A stretch of DNA of 64,000 nucleotides from Corynebacterium nuruki S6-4 (GTDB lineage Bacteria > Actinomycetota > Actinomycetes > Mycobacteriales > Mycobacteriaceae). The notes under the pieces are model-generated. The model searched no databases. It saw only the letters and a program-made list of their open reading frames with translations, and was not told the origin of the DNA. The stretch spans positions 1,922,001-1,986,000 of the forward strand of contig NZ_CP042429.1 in the NCBI RefSeq assembly GCF_007970465.1, in the 5' to 3' direction. The position numbers and the translations under genes are program-made. Positions 52,216 through 61,591 of this stretch are shown here, piece after piece (the first letter of the stretch is position 1; each line of letters begins with the position of its first letter).

Positions 52216-52945
52216 CACCGGAATCGCGCGCGTCGTCTTCCGCCACAACCCGGCCAGCGACCCGCAGTGGACCTACTACGGCATCAACGCCCCACTCGCC
52301 GGATCCGCGCAGAAACTCTCCGAGGCGAAGTTCTCCGCCACACGTGACCTGCAGTTCCTCTCCGGGGAGGAGGAGCCGGCGATGCGCAGTTACGCCGAAT
52401 GGGCGGTCGAGCAGGAACCGGCCCAGAACCTGGCCGCCGATCCCGGGTCGTTCGTGCATCCCGGCGTGCCGATCTACGTGCGCACCCTCCAGGACGAGGA
52501 CACGAATCTCCGGTTGAAGCGGCAGAACCTCGCCCAGGCCTATCTGGAGAGCGTCCGCGAGGTGGCTGAGCTGCGCACCTCACTGCCGGCGCTGGTCGGC
52601 AGTGACGTGGAGTCCGGCGACGGTCCCGGGGAGGTCATCCTCGTCACCCTGTTCCCCCAGGATCTCCTCGGGGACGCCCTGCTCAATCTCACCGCCCTCG
52701 ACACCGTCATCTTCTGCCTTCCGGAGGGTGCCTCCCTCGGATTCCTGCCGGTCAACGGCGCCGAGGTGTGGCCGGACAACGGCGGGCCGGGGCTGCTCGA
52801 CCGGCTCGCACTCGACGAATTCGCGACGGTCCGGGATCTCATGGCCGCCAGCGACTGGGAGAACAACGGCCACCGGGACGACAGGGACGATGGCGACAGC
52901 GACGACGAGGACGACGAGGACGATGCCGGGGAGGACCGGGACTGA
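52208..52945 (+). CDS. conserved hypothetical protein with acidic tail
   Basis: 245-aa protein that I do not recognise by name. It starts with an AGGAGGTG ribosome site inside the end of the methyltransferase gene. The body (FRHNPASDPQWTYYGINAPL; VILVTLFPQDLLGDALLNLT) looks globular and cytoplasmic; the last about 30 residues are almost only Asp and Glu (DSDDEDDEDDAGEDRD). Coupling suggests a partner or substrate of the methyltransferase. Confidence 0.78.
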   Translation: MTDTGIARVVFRHNPASDPQWTYYGINAPLAGSAQKLSEAKFSATRDLQFLSGEEEPAMRSYAEWAVEQEPAQNLAADPGSFVHPGVPIYVRTLQDEDTNLRLKRQNLAQAYLESVREVAELRTSLPALVGSDVESGDGPGEVILVTLFPQDLLGDALLNLTALDTVIFCLPEGASLGFLPVNGAEVWPDNGGPGLLDRLALDEFATVRDLMAASDWENNGHRDDRDDGDSDDEDDEDDAGEDRD

Positions 52946-53022
52946 CACGGAGACCGGAACGGAGACGGGGCCGGCAGCGACGCCGGGTGACAAACGGGAC
53001 AGCAGGCGCGATACTTGTCCCC

Positions 53023-53319
53023 ATGCATAATTCCCGCGCAACCTCCCGTACCCGCCGCGCCCTGGTCGCCGGCACCGCCGTCCTCGGCCTGACTCTCGCC
53101 GGGACCGGTGTCGCCTCCGCCACCGACCTGCCCGGTTCCTCGGTCGGCACCAAGGCCGACGAAGGGACTGACCCGGTGCAGTCGGTCGTCACCTCGCTGG
53201 AGAACTGGTACAACAACACCGACATCCTCGGCTCCCTCACCAGCATCGCCGGCTCCGCCCTGACCGGCGGTTCGACGGCCGGCTCCTGGATGTACCTGCT
53301 GCCGTCGACGGGCCACTAG
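53023..53319 (+). CDS. small exported protein, 98 aa
   Basis: A clear Sec signal (RRALVAGTAVLGLTLAGTGV, cleavage after ASA) is followed by a mature part of about 65 residues (SVVTSLENWYNNTDILGSLT; GSTAGSWMYLLP). No cysteines or known domain. Similar small exported proteins with a Tyr/Asn-Asn motif occur in corynebacteria; function unknown. GATACT (53010-53015) ends 7 nt before the ATG, hence probably leaderless. Confidence 0.75.
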   Translation: MHNSRATSRTRRALVAGTAVLGLTLAGTGVASATDLPGSSVGTKADEGTDPVQSVVTSLENWYNNTDILGSLTSIAGSALTGGSTAGSWMYLLPSTGH

Positions 53320-53621
53320 ACGCAGTCGCCGGGTGCATTGCCCGTAGGTGCACTGCCCGGGGGGTGCCGTGGCCGCCACGGCCGGAAGTGTTACCACCCC
53401 GCAGCGCTCTAATCCGGCATTTCCCCAGGTCGCGGAAAGTCTTACCCGGCTCAGCCGGTAACACTTCCGGCGGTGCCCCGCGGAACGAATCGACAGGTGG
53501 ATTTCCCTGCGCTCAGGCGGCACCTCGGTTCGCGAACCCGGCATCCGCAGGATTCTACCGACCCCCGGGTTCTGAAAACCGACACCGACGGCGATGTGCG
53601 CGGCCTCCTCGGGGAACACCC
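53320..53621. other. convergent intergenic region with inverted repeats
   Basis: 302 bp without a credible gene. It contains a perfect 7+7 palindrome (ccgtggc-c-gccacgg, 53367-53381) and a perfect 15-bp inverted repeat, gccggaagtgttacc (53381-53395) and its complement (53457-53471), 61 nt apart. One or both may terminate the converging transcripts; the spacing of the second is long for a terminator and it may be the edges of a small mobile element. Confidence 0.6.
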
Positions 53622-56276
53622 CTAGTAGCCGTAGCCGCCGTAACCACCGCCGTAGCCGTAACCACCGCCGTAGCCGTAACCACCGCCGTAGCCGCCGCCC
53701 CACAGCGGGGCTCCGGTGTAGTCGTCGTAGCCGTCACCGTTGTTGTCGACCGGGCCCTGCGGCACCGCGGGGGCCTGCGGGGCTCCGGCTCCGCCGGTTC
53801 CGGCTGTGCCCTGGCCGCCCTGGCTGCCCTGGCTGCCCTGACCGGCGTCGGCGCCGTCGGGGGCCTCCGATGCGGGGGCGTCACCGTCGTCGGGCTTCTC
53901 CGGCTCCTCACCCGGCTTCGGGACGCGGTGGACGTCCTGCGGTGCCGGACCGGTCGCCCGGGAATCCTGCTCGGCCGAGCTGGCCGAGCCGGCCGACGAT
54001 GTGGCGCCCGCCCTGCCACCGAGGTACATCTGCCGGGCGAGTTCCGGCGCCATGAGCTCCATCCACGTCGGGGTGAAGTGGTTGCCGTCCCGGTAGACCT
54101 GGACATTGCCGACCACGGCCGGGCAGGTCCCGTCCCGGCAGTACGCCGGACTCAGGTCGAGGTTGGTGATGTCGAGCCCACGGTAGGCCATGAGCGCCGG
54201 GTTCACCGGGGCCAGCTGCGACTGCGACGGGCCGCAGTCCGCGGGGTCGCCACCGTCGGCGAGGCAGAGCTGCGAGTTCGAGAGCACACCGTTGCTGTCC
54301 TGGGTCCACGCGTTGTCGCGCACCCCCCAGGTGTGGATGCCCGCCCTGGACAGTCGTCGGACCAGGTCGACGTAGCCGTCGGGAGACTGGTCGGGACCGT
54401 CACCCATCATGGTCGTCGGCCGGGTGCTGGTCATGAACACCCCGTCGGTCGGCGGGTTGTCGAGGATGTACTGTGCGGCACGCTTCTGCCACACCGAGCA
54501 CTCCGGGTAGTCGGACCCGTCGAGGTGCGGCAGGTCCATGCCGACCACGCAGCCGAGCTTGAGCACGGGCACGACGGCGAAGCCGCGCTGCCGGCCGATG
54601 GCGTCCAGCGCCGGCAGGTAGTGCTCGGAGTGGGAGCCGCCGGCGAGGTACATCGTCCGGTCGGAGTCCACGTCGCCGTACCGGCAGGGTTCGTCGGACG
54701 CCCCGAGGTCGTGGGTGTGGATGATGTCCTCCTGCTCGAACTGGGCGACACAGCCGTCGAGGGTGGACTGGGGATTCATCGTCTTCTCGTCCCACACCGC
54801 CGGCGGCTGGAAGTTGACGCCGTCGGGGACCGGGGCACCCTCCAGGAAGGCGCGCGGCCCCGGGTACTCCGACGGGTCCAGTTCACTGACGGACAGGGCG
54901 CGGGCGTCCTGTTCGTTGCGGTGGGTGGCGTACGGCCCGAAAGCGATGACGCCGACGGTGGCGACGACCATCACGGCCGCGGCGACGAGGCGTCCGGTCG
55001 TGGCGGCGCGGCGGCCTTCCCGGGGACGCATCGCGGCGCGCAGGTAACCGGGGTCGGTGAGGACGCGGGAGCGCGGCGGCTTGGCCTTCTGCCGCAGCGG
55101 GGTCTCGATGAACCGCTCGGTCAACCACGCCAGCACCAGCGAGATGACAATGACCGCCACACCGACCACCGCACCCCGGGTGGTGCCGAGGCTGGCGGTG
55201 ATGCCGGCGAGGCCGCCGTCGTTGCCCCGTCCGACGCGGGCGAGCCGGAAGGTGGCGAGGACCAGCAACGGCCAGTGCCACAGGTACAGGCTGTACGAAA
55301 TCCGGCCCAACACCTGGAACGGACGGGTCCCCAACAACCGCGTCACACCCACCGGCTCCGACGCAGCCTCCGGATCCGCACCCGGATTACCCGCCACAAT
55401 CACCAGCGCCGCACCGGCCAACGGCACCAACGTCCACGGCCCCGGGAACTGCGCCGCACCTTCCAGGAACACACCCGTCCCGACGATCAGCAGCACACCG
55501 GCCACCCCCAACGGCCACCGCAGCTTATCCAGCACCCCACCCAGCGGACGCCGCAGCAACCACAGACCGAACAGACCCCCCAACCCGATCTCCCAGAACC
55601 GGCTCACCGGCGAATAATAGTTCCACCCCTGGTCAGCACCGTGCAGGTACACCGCATAACCGAAGCTCGCCACCGTCGCCGCCACCAGCAGCCAGTGCAG
55701 CACACCCGCACCCAGCCGCTGCGCCATCCACGGCCACCGCCACCGCACCACCGCAGCCAGCACCGCGATCACCAGCAACGAACCCACATAGATCTGCAAC
55801 TGCGCCGACATCGACCAGATGTGCTGGAACAGACTCACATCCCGGTTGATCGCCGCATAATCCTGCCCCGCCTGCGCCAGATGGATGTTCTGGTAGTAGA
55901 GGAGGGACGCCATGGCGTCCTTCCCGGTCTGGATCCACCGGGTCGGCGGATAGATGACCGTCGCCGCGATGACGATCACGGTCACGATCGTGATCAGGGC
56001 CGGGTAGAGCCGCCGGAAGATCCGCAGGAACGCCTGCACCACCGTCAGACCGTGCGGATTCAGCGCATTACGGATCTGCGGGCCGAAAAAGAAGATCCCG
56101 CCGACGAGCAGGAACACATCCACGCCCGACGACACCCGACCGACGAACACGTGGAAGATCACGACCAGCGCGATCGCCAGTCCACGCAACCCGTCAATGT
56201 CGGGCCGGTAGCCACCGCGGCGCCCCCCGCCGAGACGGGTGGACGTGCGGGGCGGGGTATGTGAAGCGTCTTGCAT
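53622..56276 (-). CDS. OafA/YrhL-type acyltransferase with SGNH domain, copy A
   Basis: 884-aa membrane O-acyltransferase that decorates an envelope glycan or lipid with short acyl groups. Residues about 25-370 form the 10-11-TM Acyl_transf_3 domain (YRPDIDGLRGLAIALVVIFH, with the conserved His). After a TM and linker comes an SGNH-like extracellular domain with MYLAGGSHSEHYLPAL and YRDGNHFTPTWMEL. The C-terminal about 110 residues are Pro/Gly/Gln-rich and end in a Gly-Tyr repeat (GGGYGGGYGYGGGYGYGGGY) coded by imperfect DNA repeats. It is directly downstream of copy B, with nearly identical DNA across the membrane half. Confidence 0.87.
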   Translation of the reverse strand: MQDASHTPPRTSTRLGGGRRGGYRPDIDGLRGLAIALVVIFHVFVGRVSSGVDVFLLVGGIFFFGPQIRNALNPHGLTVVQAFLRIFRRLYPALITIVTVIVIAATVIYPPTRWIQTGKDAMASLLYYQNIHLAQAGQDYAAINRDVSLFQHIWSMSAQLQIYVGSLLVIAVLAAVVRWRWPWMAQRLGAGVLHWLLVAATVASFGYAVYLHGADQGWNYYSPVSRFWEIGLGGLFGLWLLRRPLGGVLDKLRWPLGVAGVLLIVGTGVFLEGAAQFPGPWTLVPLAGAALVIVAGNPGADPEAASEPVGVTRLLGTRPFQVLGRISYSLYLWHWPLLVLATFRLARVGRGNDGGLAGITASLGTTRGAVVGVAVIVISLVLAWLTERFIETPLRQKAKPPRSRVLTDPGYLRAAMRPREGRRAATTGRLVAAAVMVVATVGVIAFGPYATHRNEQDARALSVSELDPSEYPGPRAFLEGAPVPDGVNFQPPAVWDEKTMNPQSTLDGCVAQFEQEDIIHTHDLGASDEPCRYGDVDSDRTMYLAGGSHSEHYLPALDAIGRQRGFAVVPVLKLGCVVGMDLPHLDGSDYPECSVWQKRAAQYILDNPPTDGVFMTSTRPTTMMGDGPDQSPDGYVDLVRRLSRAGIHTWGVRDNAWTQDSNGVLSNSQLCLADGGDPADCGPSQSQLAPVNPALMAYRGLDITNLDLSPAYCRDGTCPAVVGNVQVYRDGNHFTPTWMELMAPELARQMYLGGRAGATSSAGSASSAEQDSRATGPAPQDVHRVPKPGEEPEKPDDGDAPASEAPDGADAGQGSQGSQGGQGTAGTGGAGAPQAPAVPQGPVDNNGDGYDDYTGAPLWGGGYGGGYGYGGGYGYGGGYGGYGY

Positions 56277-56316
56277 AGCGGGTCAACCTTACCGTTCCGG
56301 ATCGTCGAAAACCGAC

Positions 56317-58905
56317 TCAGGGGCAGAGCGTGCCGTATACCCCGTACGGGTCATAGCAGCCGTAGCTCCCGCCGTAACCGCTGTAGCCGCCGGAGCCACC
56401 GTACGGGTCGTAGGTCCCGTAGCCGGTGCCGGCGGCGCCGCCGGCGGATCCGGGCGAGGTGCCCTGCCCGGTGCTCTGCCCGGTGTCTGAAGCCTTCGGT
56501 ACGCGGTACACGTCCTGCGGCGCCGGACCGGACCCCCGGGCGCCGGCCGGAGACTGGGCCGGATCCTTCGCCGGGTCCTGCGCCGGGTCCTTCACCGGGT
56601 TCTTCGTCGGCGCCTTCGCCGCCTGCCGCCGGGCCTGCGCCGCGGCCGCAGGGTCGAACATCTGCCGGGTCAGTTCCGGCGCCAGCAGGGTGGCGAACAG
56701 GTCACTGAAGTGCTGTCCGTCCCGGTAGACCAGGATGTTGCCGACCACGGCCGGGCAGCGGCCGTCGCGGCACAGGGCGGGGGTCATGTCGAGCAGGCTG
56801 ACATCGAGTCCGGCGAGGGCGGCGGCCGCGGGGTTCACCGGTGCCAGGGCGTCCTGTTCGGAGGTGCCGCAGTCGCCGCCGTCGGCGGAGCCGCTGCCGG
56901 AGTCCTCACGGTCGGCGACGCACAGCCGGCCGTTGCCCTGGACCCCCGCGGACTCCATGTTCCATGGTGTGTCACGCACGCCCCAGGTGTGGATGCCGGC
57001 GTCGGAGAATTTCCGGACCATCGCCGTGTACTCGTCCGGTGTCTGGTCCGGACCGTCGCCGGCGATTGTCGTCGGCCGGGTGACGGTCATGAACACCCCG
57101 TCGGTCGGCGGGTTGTCGAAGATGAACTGCTGGGCCTTCCGGTCCCAGTCACGGCACTCCGGGTAGGCTTCCCCGTCGAGTTTCGGCAGCGGCATCCCCA
57201 GCACGCAGCCCATCTTCAGTACCGGGACAAGTCTGATGTGCTGCTGCTGCGCCACCAGGTCGAGGCCGGGGAGGTAGTGCTCGGAGTGGGAGCCGCCGGC
57301 GAGGTACATCGTCCGGTCGGAGTCCACGTCGCCGTAGACGCACGGTTCGTCCCCGTCGTTGAAGTCGTGCGTGGTGACCAGGTCGGTGTCCTCGAACCGG
57401 GCGTAGCAGCCGTCCGACTGCGTGGCGGGGAGCATGTGCTCCTCGTTCACCGGATCGGGCAGGACCGGCAGATCACCGGGGACGCCGGCGTTGTCGAGGA
57501 ACGCCGCCGGTCCCGGGTATTCGCGGGGGTCCACACCCGCGGCATCGAGGGCGGCGAGCCGGGTATCGTCCCGGTGCTTCACGGTCGGGGCGAAGGACAG
57601 GACGCCGACGGTGGCGACGACGGCCACCACCGCGGCAAGGACGGCCCGGCCGTGTCCGGTGACCGCGCGGCGGATGTAGCGCGGGGCGAGCACGGTGGAG
57701 CGGGCGGGCCTGGTCTTCTGCCGCAGCGGGGTCTCGATGAACCGCTCGGTCAACCACGCCAGCACCAGGGACACGACGATGACCGCCACACCGACCACCG
57801 CACCGCGGCGGGGTCCGAGGGTGGCCGTGATGCCGGAGGTCCCGGCGGACCGGTTGGCGGCCGAGGTCGAGAACCAGAAGGTGACGAGGACCAGCAACGG
57901 CCAGTGCCACAGGTACAGGCTGTACGAAATCCGGCCCAGCACCTGGAACGGACGGGTCCCCAACAACCGCGTCACACCCACCGGCTCCGACGGCGCCTCC
58001 GGATCCGCACCCGGATTACCCGCCACAATCACCAGGGCAGCACCGGCCAGCGGCACCAGCGTCCAGGGTCCCGGGAACTGCGCGGCCCCCTCCAGGAACA
58101 CACCCGTCCCGACGATCAGCAGCACACCGGCCACACCCAGCGGCCACCGCAACCTGTCCAGCACCCCACCCAGCGGACGCCGCAGCAACCACAGACCGAA
58201 CAGACCCCCCAACCCGATCTCCCAGAACCGGCTCACCGGCGAATAATAGTTCCACCCCTGGTCAGCACCGTGCAGATACACCGCGTAGCCGAAGCTCGCC
58301 ACCGTCGCCACCACCAGCAGCCAGTGCAGCACCCCCGCACCCAGCCGCTGCGCCATCCACGGCCACCGCCACCGCACCACCGCAGCCAGCACCGCGATCA
58401 CCAGCAACGAGCCGACGTAGATCTGCAGCTGCGCCGACATCGACCAGATGTGCTGGAACAGGCTCACATCGCGGTTGATCGCCGCATAGTCCTGCCCCGC
58501 CTGCGCCAGGTGCAGGTTCTGCACGTACAGCAGCGAGGCGGCGGCGTCCTCCCCGGTCGCCGTCCACCGCACCCGGGAGTACACCACCAGGGAGGCCAGC
58601 AGGGTCACGGTGACGACCGTGACGAGCGCGGGGTAGAGCCGCCGGAAGATCCGCAGGAACGCCTGCACCACCGTCAGACCGTGCGGATTCAGCGCATTAC
58701 GGATCTGCGGGCCGAAGAAGAAGATCCCGCCGACGAGCAGGAACACATCCACGCCCGACGACACCCGACCGACGAACACGTGGAAGATGACGACCAGGGC
58801 GATCGCCAGTCCACGCAACCCGTCAATGTCGGGCCGGTAGCCACCGCGGCGTCCCCCGCCGAGACGGGTGGACGCACTGGAAGCTAAAAGTGAAAGGCCT
58901 TGCAT
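56317..58905 (-). CDS. OafA/YrhL-type acyltransferase with SGNH domain, copy B
   Basis: 862-aa paralogue of the preceding gene, read first; 40 bp separate them. Membrane domain motifs are the same; the extracellular SGNH domain is diverged (MYLAGGSHSEHYLPGL; VYRDGQHFSDLFATLL, where the last motif has Gln in place of Asn). The tail is Tyr/Gly-rich (YGGSGGYSGYGGSYGCYDPY) with two cysteines, unlike copy A. The proteins may modify different acceptors with the same acyl donor system. Members in corynebacteria include enzymes that acylate trehalose mycolates or arabinogalactan; which applies is not clear. Confidence 0.87.
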   Translation of the reverse strand: MQGLSLLASSASTRLGGGRRGGYRPDIDGLRGLAIALVVIFHVFVGRVSSGVDVFLLVGGIFFFGPQIRNALNPHGLTVVQAFLRIFRRLYPALVTVVTVTLLASLVVYSRVRWTATGEDAAASLLYVQNLHLAQAGQDYAAINRDVSLFQHIWSMSAQLQIYVGSLLVIAVLAAVVRWRWPWMAQRLGAGVLHWLLVVATVASFGYAVYLHGADQGWNYYSPVSRFWEIGLGGLFGLWLLRRPLGGVLDRLRWPLGVAGVLLIVGTGVFLEGAAQFPGPWTLVPLAGAALVIVAGNPGADPEAPSEPVGVTRLLGTRPFQVLGRISYSLYLWHWPLLVLVTFWFSTSAANRSAGTSGITATLGPRRGAVVGVAVIVVSLVLAWLTERFIETPLRQKTRPARSTVLAPRYIRRAVTGHGRAVLAAVVAVVATVGVLSFAPTVKHRDDTRLAALDAAGVDPREYPGPAAFLDNAGVPGDLPVLPDPVNEEHMLPATQSDGCYARFEDTDLVTTHDFNDGDEPCVYGDVDSDRTMYLAGGSHSEHYLPGLDLVAQQQHIRLVPVLKMGCVLGMPLPKLDGEAYPECRDWDRKAQQFIFDNPPTDGVFMTVTRPTTIAGDGPDQTPDEYTAMVRKFSDAGIHTWGVRDTPWNMESAGVQGNGRLCVADREDSGSGSADGGDCGTSEQDALAPVNPAAAALAGLDVSLLDMTPALCRDGRCPAVVGNILVYRDGQHFSDLFATLLAPELTRQMFDPAAAAQARRQAAKAPTKNPVKDPAQDPAKDPAQSPAGARGSGPAPQDVYRVPKASDTGQSTGQGTSPGSAGGAAGTGYGTYDPYGGSGGYSGYGGSYGCYDPYGVYGTLCP

Positions 58906-59001
58906 AACGCGTTCACCGTACCGGGGACGGTGGCGGCGGGCCGCATCATCCCCGTCGTGCGCGCGTCGTGTCCCCCCGCGACGGCGTCCCCCGGCGGCCG
59001 C

Positions 59002-59916
59002 TCAGAACTCCGCGGAGGCGAGGTCCAGTTCGGCGATCTCCCGGTCGGTGAGCTCCAGCGTCGCCGAGGCGAGCAACGGGCCGACCTGTGCCACGGTCCG
59101 GGCCGAGGCGATCGGGGCGGTCACCCCACGACTGCGCAGCCAGGCCAGGGCGACCGACGCCGGCTCCACCCCGTGGGCCTCGGCGACGGTCACCACGGCA
59201 TCGACCACGGCGAACGGGTCGGCGTCCCCGCCGAAGTACCCGGTGGTCTGCGCTTCCCGGGCGGCACCGGCGATGTCGTCCCGGCTGCGGTACTTGCCGG
59301 TGAGCAGGCCGGAGGCCAGGGAGAAGTAGGAGTAGACGGCCACGCCGTACTCCTCGGCGAGCGGCCGGTAGTTCTTCTCGTAGCCGGCGCGGGCGAGCAG
59401 GCTGTACTGCAGCTGGACCGCGACGGGCGCCGCGGGGCCGTCGGCGGCGAGGCGGAAGAACTCCCGCATCCGCTCCGGGGCGTAGTTGGACAGCGCCATC
59501 CGCCCCACCCGGCCGGACTCCACCAGCGCCACCGCGGTCTCCACCTGGTCGGCGACCGGCACGGACTCGTCGTCGTAGTGGTAGTAGTACAGGTCGATCC
59601 GGTCGGTCTGCAGACGCGACAGGGAGGCGTCGAGGTTGCGGTCGACGACGTCGCGGGCGAGACCGGGGGCCGACTGGATGGCGCCGACCTTCGTGGCGAT
59701 CTTCACCTTGTCACGGTTGCCGGCGGCGAACCACTCGCCGAGGACGGTCTCGGATTCGCCGCCGGACAGGCCCTCGCCCCACTGGGAGTACATGTCGGCC
59801 GTGTCCACCAGCGTTCCGCCGCCGGTGGTGAAGGCGTCCAGCACCGCGAAGGACTCCTCCCGGTCCGAGGTCCAGCCGAAGGTGTTGCCGCCGAGGGTGA
59901 TGGGGATATCAGTCAT
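59002..59916 (-). CDS. aldo/keto reductase
   Basis: 304-aa NADPH-dependent oxidoreductase of the AKR barrel type. TLVDTADMYSQWGEG holds the catalytic Asp and Tyr, KIATKVG the Lys, and LYYYHYDDESVPV the His position. The C-terminal IASARTVAQVGPLLAS binds the cofactor. It closes the operon and starts 9 bp after the thioesterase stop. Substrate unknown. Confidence 0.88.
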   Translation of the reverse strand: MTDIPITLGGNTFGWTSDREESFAVLDAFTTGGGTLVDTADMYSQWGEGLSGGESETVLGEWFAAGNRDKVKIATKVGAIQSAPGLARDVVDRNLDASLSRLQTDRIDLYYYHYDDESVPVADQVETAVALVESGRVGRMALSNYAPERMREFFRLAADGPAAPVAVQLQYSLLARAGYEKNYRPLAEEYGVAVYSYFSLASGLLTGKYRSRDDIAGAAREAQTTGYFGGDADPFAVVDAVVTVAEAHGVEPASVALAWLRSRGVTAPIASARTVAQVGPLLASATLELTDREIAELDLASAEF

Positions 59917-59925
59917 GCCCCCACG

Positions 59926-60330
59926 CTACCCGGCGTCCTCCCCGACGAGCAGCGCGCGCTCGTCGTCGGTGAGCGGGGCGGGACGCCGCGTCTCCGGATC
60001 GAGGTTCACGATGACCGCATCCCCGTGGACGCAACGCTCCCCGTCCTGGTAGAGCTCGTGGGTCACGGTGTACGACGTCCGACCCAGCCGGGACACCCAC
60101 ACCCGGGCGGTGACCGGGGCGTAGCTCAGCTCGCGGTCGTAGTCGGCGTTGATGGTGCGCACCACATGCGGGGTCTGCGGGGTGGGGCTGGTCCCGGTCC
60201 ACGCCAGGGTCGCCCGGACGCGCGCCTCCTCCATCAGGGTGATGGCGTGGGCGTTGTTGACGTGACCGTTGAGGTCCTGGTCGGACCACCGGACGCCGAT
60301 CTCGGTGGTGAACACGGCATTTCCGCTCAT
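59926..60330 (-). CDS. acyl-CoA thioesterase, hotdog fold
   Basis: 134-aa thioesterase of the 4-hydroxybenzoyl-CoA/YbgC type. The motif VRWSDQDLNGHVNNAHAITLMEEAR is here read as Asp-x-Asn-Gly-His-Val-Asn, the active-site signature. It overlaps the acyl-CoA dehydrogenase stop by 4 bp (ATGA), so it is coupled to it and probably releases the CoA product of that step. Confidence 0.88.
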   Translation of the reverse strand: MSGNAVFTTEIGVRWSDQDLNGHVNNAHAITLMEEARVRATLAWTGTSPTPQTPHVVRTINADYDRELSYAPVTARVWVSRLGRTSYTVTHELYQDGERCVHGDAVIVNLDPETRRPAPLTDDERALLVGEDAG

Positions 60331-61559
60331 CGCTGTCCTTTCGTCCCGGTGCTCCCGGGGTTCTTCTTCTCGGCACGGACCAGTCCCCCACCGACGATGA
60401 GCCGCTGGATCTCACTGGTGCCCTCATACAACCGCAGCAACCGGACATCCCGGTAAATGCGCTCGACGGGCACACCCCGCATGTAGCCCGTCCCACCGTG
60501 GATCTGGACGGCCTTGTCGGCGACGTCCCCGACCATCTCGGTGCAGAACAGTTTCGCGGCCGAGGGTGCGATCCGGGTGTCCGCACCGCTCTCGTAGGCC
60601 TCGGCGGCCTGACGGACCAGTGCGCGGCCGGCCATCACCCCGGTCTGCTGGTCGGCGAGCATGGCCTGCACCAGCTGGAAGTCGCCGATGACCGTGCCAC
60701 CCTGGGTGGCGGTCGCCGCGTAGGCCACCGATTCGTCGAGCGCGCGCTGGGCGGTGCCGACGGCCAACGCGGCGATGTGGATGCGGCCCCGCGCCAGGGA
60801 GGTCATGGCGGCCTTGTACCCGACGTCCTCGGACCCGCCGACGAGGGCGGATTCCGGGACGCGGACGCCGTCGAAGAAGACCTCGGAGGTGCCGGCTCCC
60901 GCCTGCCCCATCTTCCGGTCCTTCGGGCCCACCGTCACGCCGGGTGTGTCCGCCGGGACGAGGAACACGGCGATCCCCGCGCCCCGGTCGTCGCGGGGGC
61001 GGGTGCGGGCGAAGGTGATGAACAGGTCGGCGTCCGGTGCGTTGGTGATGAAGCGTTTCGCGCCGGTGATGACCCAGCCGTCACCGTCGCGGACCGCCTT
61101 CGTCGTCAGGCCGCCCGGGTCGGACCCGGCGCCGGGCTCGGTGAGGCAGAAGGACGCGACGACCTCCCCGGTGGCCAGCCGCTCCAGCCAGGTGGCCTTC
61201 TGTTCCTCGGTTCCGTAGTTGACCAGGACTTTTCCGGCGATGCCGTTGTTGGTGCCGAACATCGACCGGAAGGACAGGGCGGTGTAGCCGAACTCCATGG
61301 CCAGCTCCACGTCCTGCGGCAGGGTCAGGCCGATGCCGCCCCATTCCTGCGGGACGGTGTAGCCGAACAGCCCCATCTCCTTCGCCCGGTCGCGGATGTC
61401 GGCGGGGATCGCGTCGGTCCCGGCGATCTCATCCTCGCGGGGGACGACGTGGTCCCGGACGAAGGACCGGACCAGGGCGAGGATCCCGGCGAACTCGTCG
61501 GGGCCCACCTCCGGGTCGCTGCCGGAACTGTGGGAACTGTCAGGTCTGCCGTCACTCAT
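60327..61559 (-). CDS. acyl-CoA dehydrogenase
   Basis: 410-aa FAD enzyme introducing an alpha-beta double bond into an acyl-CoA. Family signatures: ASFCLTEPGAGSDPGGLTTK, FITNAPDADLFITFART, GKTARDL-like region here as KDRKMGQAGAGTSEVFFDGV, and IHGGTGYMRGVPVERIYRDV with RLLRLYEGTSEIQRLIV, where the catalytic Glu is in YEGTSE. Location between a CMD-domain gene and a thioesterase suggests catabolism of a specific acyl compound imported by the operon's transporter. Confidence 0.93.
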   Translation of the reverse strand: MSDGRPDSSHSSGSDPEVGPDEFAGILALVRSFVRDHVVPREDEIAGTDAIPADIRDRAKEMGLFGYTVPQEWGGIGLTLPQDVELAMEFGYTALSFRSMFGTNNGIAGKVLVNYGTEEQKATWLERLATGEVVASFCLTEPGAGSDPGGLTTKAVRDGDGWVITGAKRFITNAPDADLFITFARTRPRDDRGAGIAVFLVPADTPGVTVGPKDRKMGQAGAGTSEVFFDGVRVPESALVGGSEDVGYKAAMTSLARGRIHIAALAVGTAQRALDESVAYAATATQGGTVIGDFQLVQAMLADQQTGVMAGRALVRQAAEAYESGADTRIAPSAAKLFCTEMVGDVADKAVQIHGGTGYMRGVPVERIYRDVRLLRLYEGTSEIQRLIVGGGLVRAEKKNPGSTGTKGQR

Positions 61560-61591
61560 CTGACTGACAGTAGTCCTGATTGAACCCGGAT

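Noticed and set aside
53364-56264. 966-codon plus-strand frame opposite the acyltransferase
   Set aside because: Shadow of the high-GC gene on the other strand: His/Arg/Gln-rich with no domain; the acyltransferase frame is clearly real.
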